Below, piece after piece: positions 8,459-17,101 of a stretch of DNA of 64,000 nt. Positions within the stretch are counted from its first letter, which is position 1. Every line of letters starts with the position of its first letter. The notes below the pieces were generated by a model. It had not been told where the DNA came from, did not search any database, and saw nothing but the letters and a program-made list of their open reading frames with translations. Source of the DNA: an uncultured Pseudodesulfovibrio sp. (GTDB lineage Bacteria > Desulfobacterota > Desulfovibrionia > Desulfovibrionales > Desulfovibrionaceae); contig NZ_OY761823.1 of assembly GCF_963664965.1 (NCBI RefSeq), forward strand, positions 444,001-508,000, read 5' to 3'. The position numbers were made by a program, and so were the translations under genes.

Positions 8459-9217
8459 TCACTCATCCCCGGCGTTGCACCCCAGAAAAGGACAGTACTC
8501 CAGAGTCTGTTCCGTCAGTTTCGTCTCGCGCCCCTGCCCTTCGTGCAGTATGAGCGGCGGCTCGACCTTCATGCCCGCCCCGGCAGCCTTGACCGCCTCG
8601 ATCATGACCATGCGGGCGGTCTCGTCGGCTCGGCCATGCACCATGCGAAGCCGCTTCGGCTCCAGTTTCGCCTTGTGCAACCCGTCCATCAGTTCAGCCA
8701 ACCGTTCCGGCAGATGCACGAAAATGAATTTGCCTCGCGTCTTGAGCGACAGGGCGGCACACCTGGCAAAATGAGCAAACTCGGCCTTTGATTCGAAACG
8801 CGCGGTAGCACGCTCTTCCCCCTGACTGACCCGACCTTTGCCCAGTCTTCGGTACGGCGGGTTGGAAACCACGAAATCAACCACCTTCTCCGGCCGCCAC
8901 TCCGTGACATCGCCGCACACCGCGCCAAACTGGTTGGCATAATGCAGATTGACCGCGTTTTCATTGGCAACGCGCACGCTCTCCGGCTCGACATCCACGC
9001 CCGTCAGCGTCAGACCGGGCTGCCGCAGCAGCAGGGCCAGCGAGATCACGCCGCAACCGCACCCGAGATCGATGCCGACGTGCCGCCTGCCCGGATTGGC
9101 AAAACAGGCAAGCAGCAGCGAATCGAGTGAGAACCGATACCCGCCTTCAGGCTGAATCAGGCCACGCGGGAAAAAATCACGCCGTTTCAGGATTGTTTCA
9201 GTATCCACGCCGGTCAT
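8459..9217 (-). CDS. trmN: tRNA1(Val) (adenine(37)-N6)-methyltransferase-like protein
   Basis: A 252-residue class I SAM-dependent methyltransferase of the TrmN6/YfiC type. The N-terminus has the family-like RRDFFPRGLIQPEGGYRFSLDSLLLA, followed by the SAM loop GIDLGCGCGVISL, GVDVEPESV, and the catalytic NPPY (VVSNPPYRRLGKG) used by N6-adenine methylases. ATG at 9217 overlaps the TGA of murJ (TGATG), so both are cotranslated; the longer frame upstream is the shadow of murJ. It would methylate A37 of a tRNA anticodon loop. Confidence 0.82.
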   Translation of the reverse strand: MTGVDTETILKRRDFFPRGLIQPEGGYRFSLDSLLLACFANPGRRHVGIDLGCGCGVISLALLLRQPGLTLTGVDVEPESVRVANENAVNLHYANQFGAVCGDVTEWRPEKVVDFVVSNPPYRRLGKGRVSQGEERATARFESKAEFAHFARCAALSLKTRGKFIFVHLPERLAELMDGLHKAKLEPKRLRMVHGRADETARMVMIEAVKAAGAGMKVEPPLILHEGQGRETKLTEQTLEYCPFLGCNAGDE

Positions 9218-10761
9218 CAGCCCTGCCCCGCCTTTTTCCGCCGAACGCGGGATTGAATCAGCTCCACGACCATCCGCGCCTCGTCCATACGCAGCACAAA
9301 GGCCATGCCGACATATGCGACCACCCACACCGGGATGAGGAGCAGCCACCATGGATGCCATGAAGCCGTCACATAGGCCCCGCCCCCGACGCACAGACTG
9401 AGCAGCAGCGTCTTTGCGGCGGAAACCATGGACACGGGGGAAGTCCCGCGCCGCCGCGCCAGAAGCACATGCAGGCAAACGAAATTCAGGGCCGAGGACA
9501 CGCTCACCGCCAGCGCCAGACCGACATGCGCCATGGACTGCATCAGCCACAGACCAAGGCCGATATTGACCGCAAGGCAGACCACCGCGATCTTGACCGG
9601 GGTCTTCGTGTCCTCAAGGGCATAGAATCCCGCCACCAATGGACGCGACAACGCAATGAACGGCAGACCGACCGAATAGGCCACAAGCGCCCGCGCCGTG
9701 GCATCAACCGCTTCCGGGGTAAACGCCCCGCGCTCGAACAGCAGGGAAATGACCGGCTCGCTCAGGCCGATCAGTCCCGCAGCGGCTGGCAGCGCGATGA
9801 ACAGGGTCAAACCAAGCGCGGCGGACAACGCCTTGTCATATTCCTGCATTTCACCCTTGGCAGCGAGACGCGCCAGACTCGGCAGGGCCGCAGTGCTCAC
9901 GGCAATGCCGAACACACCGAGCGGGAACTGGACCAAGCGGTCCGCATAATACAGATAGGAAACTGATCCGACCGGCAGGTAGGAGGCAAGCAGCGTCCCG
10001 AGCAGGATATTCAACTGATACACCGCAGCCCCGAACACCGTGGGCAACATGAGCAGCCCCATCCGCGCCACGCCACGGTTTTTCCACGACCACGCGCCAC
10101 GCCATGAAAATCCCACGGAGGCCAGAAACGGCTGTTGCAGCAACCACTGCCCCGCGCCGCCGATCAGCACGCCGTAAGCCATTGAATACGCGACATTCAG
10201 TCCGAAAAAATGTCCGACAAGCGCCGAGCCTATCAGGGCGACATTCAAAACCGTGGGAGCCAGTGCCGGAGCGAGAAAATGGTCGCGGGCATTGAGGATT
10301 CCCATGCACAGGGCCACGCCGCAAATAAAGATGACATAGGGGAAACAGATGCGGACAAGATCGACCGTCACATTGAACTGCTCGATATTCTTGGTAAAAC
10401 CGGGAGCAATCGCCATGGTAAACGGTCCGGCGAGCAATTCGGCAAGCACGGTGATGCCGACCAGAATGACGCCGAGCCAAACCATGGCGGAACGAGCCAT
10501 GGTCTGTGCCGCCTCCTCGCCTTCTTCCTCCATAACACGCGAATATACCGGGATAAACGCCATGGTCAGCGACCCTTCGCCAAACAGGCGGCGCAGGAGA
10601 TTCGGGATGCGGAAAGCCACGAAAAACGCATCGGCAAACATACCGGCGCCCAGCGCAAAGGCCACAATGACGTCTCTAACAAACCCCAACACGCGGGAAA
10701 GGAGTGTCGCGCCCGCCACCACGGCAGCGTTTTTCACTATGCTTTTTCCATGCTCACTCAC
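9217..10761 (-). CDS. murJ: Lipid II flippase MurJ (MviN)
   Basis: A 514-residue polytopic membrane protein of the MOP superfamily, the right length for MurJ and with about 14 hydrophobic segments. Recognisable family stretches are SIVKNAAVVAGATLLSRVLGFVRDV, FRIPNLLRRLFGEGSLTMAFIPVYS and LARLAAKGE. It flips lipid-linked peptidoglycan precursor across the inner membrane. The start is GTG, seven bases after AAGGA. It is the first gene of a minus-strand operon with trmN and the Cys-rich protein. Confidence 0.93.
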   Translation of the reverse strand: MSEHGKSIVKNAAVVAGATLLSRVLGFVRDVIVAFALGAGMFADAFFVAFRIPNLLRRLFGEGSLTMAFIPVYSRVMEEEGEEAAQTMARSAMVWLGVILVGITVLAELLAGPFTMAIAPGFTKNIEQFNVTVDLVRICFPYVIFICGVALCMGILNARDHFLAPALAPTVLNVALIGSALVGHFFGLNVAYSMAYGVLIGGAGQWLLQQPFLASVGFSWRGAWSWKNRGVARMGLLMLPTVFGAAVYQLNILLGTLLASYLPVGSVSYLYYADRLVQFPLGVFGIAVSTAALPSLARLAAKGEMQEYDKALSAALGLTLFIALPAAAGLIGLSEPVISLLFERGAFTPEAVDATARALVAYSVGLPFIALSRPLVAGFYALEDTKTPVKIAVVCLAVNIGLGLWLMQSMAHVGLALAVSVSSALNFVCLHVLLARRRGTSPVSMVSAAKTLLLSLCVGGGAYVTASWHPWWLLLIPVWVVAYVGMAFVLRMDEARMVVELIQSRVRRKKAGQG

Positions 10762-11102
10762 TGAAAAGTCCTTTTTTGCGCCTTTTCTCCAACTATCTGA
10801 AATTCCACAGCACCAATTCTCTAGTATTTTGTTAGACTTTTTCTAATATTTTGATTTGCATCGATAAAACAAAATTCTCTTCACAAAAGGAACAGCGCAT
10901 GTTCGTTTCTTTCCACGGCCTGTTCAAAAATAACAAAACAGACTGATTTAATAGTAAATTTATCGCAAATACCGTTTTCCAGCATCATTCCAATACCATC
11001 AAAGTATAAAACAGTCTCTTCCCGTCAAAAAAAATCACTTCCGCACTTGTTTTTTACGTACATTTCCACAACCGACATTCGCAGACAGTTGCGGACACGC
11101 CG
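10762..11102. other. AT-rich gene-free stretch upstream of murJ
   Basis: About 340 bases without a credible gene, clearly more AT-rich than its flanks. It must hold the murJ promoter and the 3' end of the mutM transcript. On the + strand a 15-codon frame at 10899-10946 (MFVSFHGL...) has AAAAGGA seven bases upstream; it is too short to accept without comparative support. I see no strong terminator hairpin. Confidence 0.4.
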
Positions 11103-11924
11103 TCAACACCCCTTGGGCTGGCACTTTGAACAGAATGTAGACGTCCTGCCAGCCACTTTCTCGGCCTTGAGCACGGTTTTACACACTGTGCACAACTCGC
11201 CTTTCTTGCCGTAAACATTGAAACTATTTTGGAAAGCACCCGCATCGCCATCCGCGTTGACATAATCTCGGATGGAACTGCCGTTTTCGGCAATGGCCTG
11301 TTTCAGAACATCCTGCAATTCGACAAAAAGCCTTATCCGCCGAGGACGACTGATTTGGTGCGCCCGCGTCGCCGGATGAATGCCCGCACGGAACAGCGAT
11401 TCGTCCGCGTAGATGTTTCCCACGCCCGCGACAACAGACTGGTCGAGCAACAACGCCTTGATGCGCGCCTTTCGCCCCCCGATCCGATCGGCAAGCGCGG
11501 CGGCCTCGGTCTCCAGCGGCTCGGGACCACACCTTTTCAGGAAGTCCCACTGCGCCAATTCGTCAGGCGTAAACGACCGCACATAGCCGAATCGGCGCAT
11601 GTCCGAAAAGCAGAGCAGCGATCCGTCGTCAAGCGCGAAAAGAATCCTGTCGTGCCGTTCGCGAGGTCGCGCCGGCCCATGAACCACCCGTCCTGTCATC
11701 TTCAGATGGAAAGCCATCGTCAGGCCATTATCAAGCTGGATAAAAAGAACTTTCGCCCGTCGATACACTCTGCTGATCGTCCTTCCCTCGATCTTGGGAA
11801 CGAGCGACTCAGCGGACTCGCTCAGACGCGTCATGTCCACAGGATCAACCGACTTGACAGTGCGTCCGGCAAGGGTCGAATGCAGGCCGCGGGCAATGAC
11901 TTCCACTTCAGGCAGTTCAGGCAT
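11103..11924 (-). CDS. mutM: Formamidopyrimidine-DNA glycosylase (Fpg/MutM)
   Basis: A 273-residue base-excision repair glycosylase/AP lyase. It begins MPELPEVEVIARGL, giving the catalytic Pro-2 and Glu-3 after methionine removal, contains the helix-two-turn-helix segment with KALLLDQSVVAGVGNIYADE, and ends in a four-Cys zinc finger (CTVC ... CSKC). It removes 8-oxoguanine and ring-opened purines. The start at 11924 is fixed by the required MPELPE terminus; the frame extends 16 codons upstream without meaning. A small membrane-protein gene lies 71 bases upstream on the same strand. Confidence 0.95.
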   Translation of the reverse strand: MPELPEVEVIARGLHSTLAGRTVKSVDPVDMTRLSESAESLVPKIEGRTISRVYRRAKVLFIQLDNGLTMAFHLKMTGRVVHGPARPRERHDRILFALDDGSLLCFSDMRRFGYVRSFTPDELAQWDFLKRCGPEPLETEAAALADRIGGRKARIKALLLDQSVVAGVGNIYADESLFRAGIHPATRAHQISRPRRIRLFVELQDVLKQAIAENGSSIRDYVNADGDAGAFQNSFNVYGKKGELCTVCKTVLKAEKVAGRTSTFCSKCQPKGC

Positions 11925-11995
11925 GCCATCCTGAGTACCTGAATTCCGGTGCAGTGAAAAGGACGACAGCAAGAGGCTGCCAGTTATTCACGGAA

Positions 11996-12127
11996 TCAGA
12001 CAAGAGAGCCGATCGCGGCTAGCAGGAGCGGGATGCCGAAAAAACCCAGCAACCAGAAGATTCCGCCGAAAATGGCAATTCTTATCACGAATTTCAATAT
12101 TTCGTAAAACTCGGCAAAGAATCCCAT
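11996..12127 (-). CDS. 43-residue predicted membrane protein
   Basis: A short gene with an excellent ribosome site (GGAGGGG four bases before ATG at 12127). The peptide starts MGFFAEFYEILKF and has a hydrophobic core from about residue 12 to 41 (IAIFGGIFWLLGFFGIPLLLAAIG), enough for one long or two short membrane segments, ending SLV. It sits just upstream of mutM on the same strand and may share its transcript. I do not recognise a family. The sharp hydrophobic profile and strong ribosome site argue that it is real. Confidence 0.55.
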   Translation of the reverse strand: MGFFAEFYEILKFVIRIAIFGGIFWLLGFFGIPLLLAAIGSLV

Positions 12128-12314
12128 ACGCCCCTCCCGGCTCAACCGAAACAGAATGCCCTTCTACCCAAGAAAAGGACTCAAACCGCACGCCCATACC
12201 GGGACGAGAAACCAGACAGTTCATTAAATTCTAGGGAACAAAGAGCACTTCACCGTTGCTGTCCGCACCGGCTAGATCTTCCGCCTTCTGCCATACAGTG
12301 AACTTGTCGCTCGC

Positions 12315-12806
12315 CTACTTGCAAAAAGCCTGCAACATGGCCGCCTCGTCATCAGGGTTCACGCTGATCCAAAACGCGAGATCGTCCTTGAACCAGATGA
12401 GATGCGCCTGCCCCATGCCCTCGAATCGGTACACCGGCCGACCGGCATGCTCGATCCGGCGTGGGTTGCGAAACGGCGATTTCGGATTTTCGTACATCAT
12501 GTGGACCATGAGTCCGGTCTGGCGGCGAGCTTCCTTGGCCGATTCCACCCGCGACACCCACACTTCAGCGGGACGCTTTTTTGCCACATCCTTCGGGTAG
12601 GCATACCGCGCCACGGCACTGGCCTCGGCTGGCAGCGGCTTGCCATGCAACCTGTCCACCGCGTCCTGCGCCTCATCGCCGACAAGCAACTGAATACGTG
12701 CCATGTCACCCACGTGCTCGGGCATGTACTCAGACAAATCCCCAGCCCAAGCCGGAACCGTTACCAGCAAAGACAAAACAAGGAATGCAGTAAGTTTGCG
12801 ATACAT
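12315..12806 (-). CDS. Secreted protein of unknown function
   Basis: A 163-residue protein with a clear signal peptide (MYRKLTAFLVLSLLVTVPAWA, cleavage after AWA) and no further membrane segment, so periplasmic. The mature part has no motif I recognise. The start codon overlaps the stop of the ChaN-PDZ gene (TAATG), so the two are translationally coupled and probably work together. The frame ends at TAG (12315-12317), but the same frame continues for 27 sense codons with protein-like composition to a second TAG at 12231-12233, so the C-terminus may be recently shortened. Confidence 0.7.
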   Translation of the reverse strand: MYRKLTAFLVLSLLVTVPAWAGDLSEYMPEHVGDMARIQLLVGDEAQDAVDRLHGKPLPAEASAVARYAYPKDVAKKRPAEVWVSRVESAKEARRQTGLMVHMMYENPKSPFRNPRRIEHAGRPVYRFEGMGQAHLIWFKDDLAFWISVNPDDEAAMLQAFCK

Positions 12807-14077
12807 TATCGATCTTCTCCATTTTCAGATATACTTCCTGCCTCTGGCCCGGATTTTTCAACATCCTTTTGCGCTTCGGGATCGACTTCCTTTTTCGGCT
12901 TTCTCGCCCCGAGCTTTCCGACATTGGCGCTAAAAGTCTCCCCGCCTCGGCGGACCGTGAATACAAGTTCTTCATTCGCCTTGTACACCTTGCTTCCGGC
13001 CATATGCAGACTAAATAGATAGTCGAGTTGTATGCCCGATGCCTCAAGAAGCATGTCGCCGGGACGAAGCCCCGCCTTTGCCGCACGAGACTCCCGCTCC
13101 ACACTTTCCACCAGCAAACCGCCGGAACCGGTCGCGGTCAGCAGCGCCCCCATCTTCGACATGTAGCTGTCAGGACTGTAGAAAAAGGCGTCCGCGAGAT
13201 CTCCGTCAAACTCCCCGCCGCGCCACGGCATGAGGGTGAGGATTTTTGCCGCGGGGTCGAACCGCCTGATTCTTCTGGCAATTCCCCAGCCGCTTTCCAC
13301 ATGCCCGCTTCCGGCAACGATGAAGACCGGCCAATCATACTTCTTCCGAAGCCGGACAGCCTCCTCGGCCATCTTAGAATCCCAGATGGACTGGACCAGA
13401 TGAAACCGTTCACGCTGCGTAGCGTCATCCGCGTCTTTTGCCTCATGCTGTTCAAAAATCAGATCCAGCAACGGCACCTGCGCGTTGGAAGGCGGCACGA
13501 TCTCCATAGGCAGAAACTCCCGCTCATCCTCACTGAGAGCGTCAAGCCCTTCCTTGGAAATTTTCTTGGTGATACGCGTGGGCACATTCAGTCCGGCCAC
13601 CGGCAGGCTGTTGCGGTTGGCGATCTCAAAAAGCCTTTCAAAGAAGGAAAAGGAGTATCCCCATTTCGTGTTCCATTGCAGTTCTTCTTCCAGTTCCGCG
13701 ACTTCCACCAGCCCTTTTCCGAAATCATCGAGCACGGGCTGCATGTCCACGGCCACCATCTCAAGGCCGACAGCAGGCGGTTTTTCCGCCTTGGAAAACA
13801 CGTCGAGCAGCCGTTGCTGAACATTGTGGTCAACAGCATTCTTGTGCCCTTCGCCTACAAGTATATAGTCCTTACCCTTCGACATCCTTATGATCTCGGA
13901 AAACGGTAGGCGATCACCATACTTGGAGATGAAGTCACCTTTCTGCGGAAGGAACGTCACATCAAGCTGCGGGTGTACCGTCTTTTTCACACACGCCCCC
14001 ATACTCGTCGCCACGCACAGAAGCAGCAGGACCGCCCACCGGCGCACGGGAAACAGATAGTTATTGCAGTTCTTCAT
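12806..14077 (-). CDS. ChaN-family lipoprotein with C-terminal PDZ domain
   Basis: A 423-residue exported lipoprotein: signal sequence with lipobox ending MGAC (about residue 29), then a ChaN/haem-binding-uptake domain (about 50-300) with YILVGEGHKNAVDHNVQQRLL, GLEMVAVDMQPVLDDF and VAGSGHVESGWGIARR, followed by a PDZ domain (about 315-390; GLLVESVERESRAAKAGLRPGDML). The tail is charged and low complexity. ChaN of Campylobacter binds haem; the fold is related to TIKI/erythromycin-esterase metalloproteins. The PDZ suggests binding of unfolded or C-terminal peptide segments. It is coupled to the secreted protein downstream. Confidence 0.82.
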   Translation of the reverse strand: MKNCNNYLFPVRRWAVLLLLCVATSMGACVKKTVHPQLDVTFLPQKGDFISKYGDRLPFSEIIRMSKGKDYILVGEGHKNAVDHNVQQRLLDVFSKAEKPPAVGLEMVAVDMQPVLDDFGKGLVEVAELEEELQWNTKWGYSFSFFERLFEIANRNSLPVAGLNVPTRITKKISKEGLDALSEDEREFLPMEIVPPSNAQVPLLDLIFEQHEAKDADDATQRERFHLVQSIWDSKMAEEAVRLRKKYDWPVFIVAGSGHVESGWGIARRIRRFDPAAKILTLMPWRGGEFDGDLADAFFYSPDSYMSKMGALLTATGSGGLLVESVERESRAAKAGLRPGDMLLEASGIQLDYLFSLHMAGSKVYKANEELVFTVRRGGETFSANVGKLGARKPKKEVDPEAQKDVEKSGPEAGSISENGEDR

Positions 14078-14083
14078 AGACCC

Positions 14084-14815
14084 TCAAACTTCACTCGAAA
14101 TGTCGTAATACCAGACCGCCATCCGCAAGCCTCTTCCATCAATCTCCGGCGGGTCCGGCATCGGCGTCAACCGCCCTTGCCCCTTCCAAGCCGTGACAGC
14201 CAGAATGAACGCGTCCAGCATGTCATCCGCCTCTACAGCCGACCGAGGGTACAATGCCCGACTTCCGGCCAGCATACCCTCTACCTCAGGAACAAAATTT
14301 CTTATTATTCTGAGCCGTTCCAGTCCACCAAGAAAATCCTTCTTGGCATATTCCATGGGACTCCCGGCCATCTTGGCAAAACACAATTCAGGATGCGACT
14401 CAAGCACGATTTCCCGCGCGCCTTCCGTTTCCAAAAGAAACGAATCGACTTCCTTCATCTTCTTCACAATACCAAGAGATTGTTCAGACAAAGACTTGCC
14501 GATAAGCCTCTGATTTATCGATCTCGCTTCTGCCTTTGACGAGGCATACACAGCACGCCTGACCGGCGCATTGAAGACGCTGCTCTTCCGGTTGCCAAGA
14601 ACAGGCCGCATCTGCCTGTCCGCCGCCCGATCCGCATCTTCAGCCAATCCCACAGGGATGTCCACCAAGATACACCGTGCATCCGAATGGGCCGCCCACA
14701 GCGTCCGAAAATCGGCATACCGCAAACAACTCCAATGTCCGTCCTCAATCCAGACCGCGAACCAGCCGCCCCTGCATCCGTCCACGCCTACATATTTCAT
14801 CATGGCACCATACAA
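14084..14815 (-). CDS. DUF429 family protein
   Basis: A 243-residue protein of the DUF429 family, an RNase-H-like fold group with no settled function. Diagnostic stretches are YVGVDGCRGGWFAVWI, ILVDIPVGL, RKSSVFNAPVR, ESHPELCF and the acidic EADDMLDAFILAVTA near the C-terminus. No signal peptide, so cytoplasmic. The start is uncertain: the ATGATG at 14803/14800 immediately before KYVGVDG is equally likely. The gene lies upstream of the ChaN operon with a six-base gap and probably heads that transcript. Confidence 0.78.
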   Translation of the reverse strand: MYGAMMKYVGVDGCRGGWFAVWIEDGHWSCLRYADFRTLWAAHSDARCILVDIPVGLAEDADRAADRQMRPVLGNRKSSVFNAPVRRAVYASSKAEARSINQRLIGKSLSEQSLGIVKKMKEVDSFLLETEGAREIVLESHPELCFAKMAGSPMEYAKKDFLGGLERLRIIRNFVPEVEGMLAGSRALYPRSAVEADDMLDAFILAVTAWKGQGRLTPMPDPPEIDGRGLRMAVWYYDISSEV

Positions 14816-14871
14816 CCCGCCCTACCCCGATGCAATCAACTTCCACTTTTTGCACAGACGGCGGCGGGGGT

Positions 14872-15411
14872 GCCTCCGGCGGCTTAAGACCCTTGGACTC
14901 GCCCCGTCCTGGGGCTCGGGCCTTCGGCCCGTTGCGGAAGCCGCAACGCCCAAATCTGCTGTCGTGCAGATTTGGCGTGAAGGGTTCTTAAGAATCTCCG
15001 AAGCTTTTTGGTGCGCCTCCGGCGGGTGCGTTGGTTGAAAGGCTTTGTGTCTGAGACCGGGAGACTGCGTTCGGAGAGAATCGCACCGGACATCTTCGGC
15101 GTGCAATCAAGCTGACCGGCGCGATTCTCTCCGAACAGTGCCCACGCCGCGTGTTCTTTACGGGAGTAGCTTGGGAAAAAGCCCTTGCGGCGTTTCAAGA
15201 GTTGAACAAACCACATTCTTTTCTTTCTCCGCCTGACCATAACCGAAATCAGTCAGGCACAATGCACTCCCCTGTCTTTTCCCGCCACACGCGCGCTGAA
15301 CGCATACAAAAAGCTTCGGAAAGGAGAGGGGATGGGAGTCCAGAGGGAAGGGGAGAGGGAGAACCCTTCACGAAGGGTTTCCCTCTCCCCTTCCCTCTGG
15401 CCGCCGGAGGC
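14872..15411. repeat. Composite hairpin-rich repeat element, copy B
   Basis: A 540-bp copy with the same 12-bp inverted ends (14872-14883 and 15400-15411). It carries the CTTAAG hairpin (here enlarged by an extra GC-rich palindromic segment, about 14889-14990), the GTTCGGAGAGAATCGC palindrome at 15068-15136 and the CCAGAGGGAAGGGG hairpin at 15340-15400. Orientation is opposite to copy A and the same as copies C and D. It separates the DUF429 gene from the end of the PaaK-like ligase gene. Confidence 0.85.
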
Positions 15412-15412
15412 C

Positions 15413-15448
15413 CAAAAAAAACCCCCCGTACGCACCGCGCACGGGGGA
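15413..15448 (-). terminator. Terminator of the PaaK-like ligase gene
   Basis: On the minus strand a GC stem (CCCCCGT / ACGGGGGG) with an 11-base loop is followed by at least eight T residues. It begins about 25 bases after the ligase stop codon and abuts repeat B. Confidence 0.8.
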
Positions 15449-15473
15449 TTTACATATATCTAGAACGACGCGC

Positions 15474-16739
15474 CTAGTCCCAGGTGCGTTTGTCTTCGAT
15501 GGGTCGGATCTGCGGCGGCAGGGTTCCGGGTGCGAGGATCTTGAGGATCGGACGCAGCTTGATCTTCTCACGGAAGAGATGGAGCAGCTCATCTTCCTGA
15601 GTAAACTGACCGGCCTCGATGGAGAGGATCATTTCGTCGATGCCGCCCGGGTTGGTGACTTCGATCTGCCAACGCTTGACGTCTTCGAAGCGGGCCATGA
15701 CCTGCTCTACCTGATGCGGATAGACGAACATGCCCTTGATGCGCGCGGTGGTGTCCACACGGCCGACAATGCCGCCGAGACGCGGGCTGGTACGGCCGCA
15801 GGCGCAAGGCGAACGGTCGAGATAGCCGAGATCGCCGGTAGCGAGACGGATGAGCGGATATGTCTTGTTGAAAGCAGTAACAACGATTTCGCCGACTTCG
15901 CCGTCCTTGAGCGGGATACCGGTGTCGGGATGGCAGATTTCGACGAAAGCACGGTTGGAGAGATGCAGCCCGTTCTTGTGGAAGCACTCGTAACCGATGC
16001 AACCGACGTCGGCAGTGCCGTAGCCCTGACGCATGATGCAGTCGAATTTCTTTTCGAGCGTGGAACGCATCTTCTCGGAGAACTTTTCGCCGGTGACGAA
16101 AGCGACTTCGAGGAAGAGGTCCTTACGCAGGGAAAGGCCCATTTCCTCGGCCTTCTGAGCGAGATGCATGAGGTAGCTGGGGGTGCCGACATAGCCGGTC
16201 ACGCGCAGCTTCTGCATGATTTCGATCTGAGAGTTCGTGTTGCCGGGACCGGCGGGAACCACTGCACAGGCGAGATTACGCAGCGGCTCTTCAAACATGA
16301 GACCGGCAGGCGCGAGATGGTAGTTAAAGGTGATCTGGGAAAGATCGCCGGAACGGAAACCTGCGGCGTAGAAGCCTTCAGTCCAGCCCCAGTAGTCTTC
16401 AGAGCGGTCTTCGGGATCGAAGATCGGGCCGGGAGACAGGAACACGCGCTGGAGTTCGCCCAAGTCCTTGGTGAGCAGACCGCCGAGTCGGGGGCCCATG
16501 GACTGGAGGAAGATGAGTTCCTTCTTCTTGATGATAGGGATATGCTTGAGGTCGTTCAGCGAGCGGAACTTCTCCACATTGAACTGAGCGCGGTCAAAAC
16601 GTTTTTTGACATCCTCGGAATAGCGGTAGGCATAGGAGAGCAGCTCCTTGAGCTGGAGCTGACAATACTGCCTGCGCTCGGACTCGTCGAGAACCTCGCG
16701 GCGGGAATAAATCCCCTCGGTGCGGTCTTTTCTGGTCAT
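15474..16739 (-). CDS. Phenylacetate-CoA ligase (PaaK)-like adenylate-forming protein
   Basis: A 421-residue member of the PaaK branch of adenylate-forming enzymes. Family features include the N-terminal LKELLSYAYRYSEDVKKRF, RQGYGTADVGCIGYE, IRLATGDLGYL, a Cys pair CACGR, and GRVDTTARIKGMFVYPHQVE. The usual Ser/Thr/Gly-rich phosphate loop (SSGTTG in PaaK) is replaced by LSPGPIFDPEDR, so the acyl substrate or activity may be unusual. The start at 16739 has AGGAG nine bases upstream; the frame to 16814 is not supported. It is monocistronic and divergent from the tRNA genes. Confidence 0.8.
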   Translation of the reverse strand: MTRKDRTEGIYSRREVLDESERRQYCQLQLKELLSYAYRYSEDVKKRFDRAQFNVEKFRSLNDLKHIPIIKKKELIFLQSMGPRLGGLLTKDLGELQRVFLSPGPIFDPEDRSEDYWGWTEGFYAAGFRSGDLSQITFNYHLAPAGLMFEEPLRNLACAVVPAGPGNTNSQIEIMQKLRVTGYVGTPSYLMHLAQKAEEMGLSLRKDLFLEVAFVTGEKFSEKMRSTLEKKFDCIMRQGYGTADVGCIGYECFHKNGLHLSNRAFVEICHPDTGIPLKDGEVGEIVVTAFNKTYPLIRLATGDLGYLDRSPCACGRTSPRLGGIVGRVDTTARIKGMFVYPHQVEQVMARFEDVKRWQIEVTNPGGIDEMILSIEAGQFTQEDELLHLFREKIKLRPILKILAPGTLPPQIRPIEDKRTWD

Positions 16740-16850
16740 ATGTATACTCCTGTATGGATTTTTTGCCGTATTCGACAGGGAGCGGAAACATACCACAATG
16801 AACCATTTTTGCAAGAAAAAAATGAAATCTATAACGATTCTAGCGTGTTA

Positions 16851-16872
16851 CAATAAACATTTTTGTTTATTG
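16851..16872. promoter_or_regulatory. AT-rich palindrome between ligase gene and tRNA genes
   Basis: CAATAAAC and GTTTATTG form a perfect 8-bp inverted repeat around an AT loop. It lies upstream of the PaaK-like gene start (16739) and 18 bases before the tRNA promoter, so it is a candidate operator; the binding protein is unknown. Confidence 0.4.
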
Positions 16873-16889
16873 CGATGTAAAATTTACGC

Positions 16890-16918
16890 TTGACAGCATC
16901 CGGGCAAATGGATAGACA
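16890..16918 (+). promoter_or_regulatory. Sigma-70 promoter of the tRNA pair
   Basis: TTGACA (16890-16895) and TAGACA (16913-16918) are separated by 17 bases. The expected start near 16925 is about 12 bases before the tRNA-Lys 5' end. Confidence 0.7.
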
Positions 16919-16936
16919 TACCTTCCTTGAACGGAT

Positions 16937-17012
16937 GGGTCGTTAACTCAGTTGGTAGAGTATCTGCCTTTTAAGCAGAGAGTCACTGGTTCGAGCCCAG
17001 TACGACCCACCA
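16937..17012 (+). tRNA. tRNA-Lys (anticodon TTT)
   Basis: Full cloverleaf of 76 bases including encoded CCA: acceptor GGGTCGT/ACGACCC, D-loop with AGTTGGTAGAG, anticodon loop CTTTTAA with TTT, and T-loop GGTTCGAGCC. It is cotranscribed with the tRNA-Glu gene that starts four bases after its CCA. Confidence 0.97.
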
Positions 17013-17016
17013 ATCC

Positions 17017-17092
17017 GTCCCCATCGTCTAGTGGCCTAGGACTCCGGCCTCTCACGCCGGCAACAGGGGTTCAAACCCCCTTGGGGACGCCA
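17017..17092 (+). tRNA. tRNA-Glu (anticodon CTC)
   Basis: Full cloverleaf of 76 bases including encoded CCA: acceptor GTCCCCA/TGGGGAC, anticodon stem CCGGC/GCCGG with loop CTCTCAC (anticodon CTC), and T-loop GGTTCAAACC. It is followed immediately by an intrinsic terminator. Confidence 0.97.
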
Positions 17093-17101
17093 TGAGAATG
17101 T

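Noticed and set aside
10899-10946. 15-codon frame with a good ribosome site upstream of mutM and murJ
   Set aside because: Too short to distinguish from chance and not followed by a gene it could attenuate on that strand.
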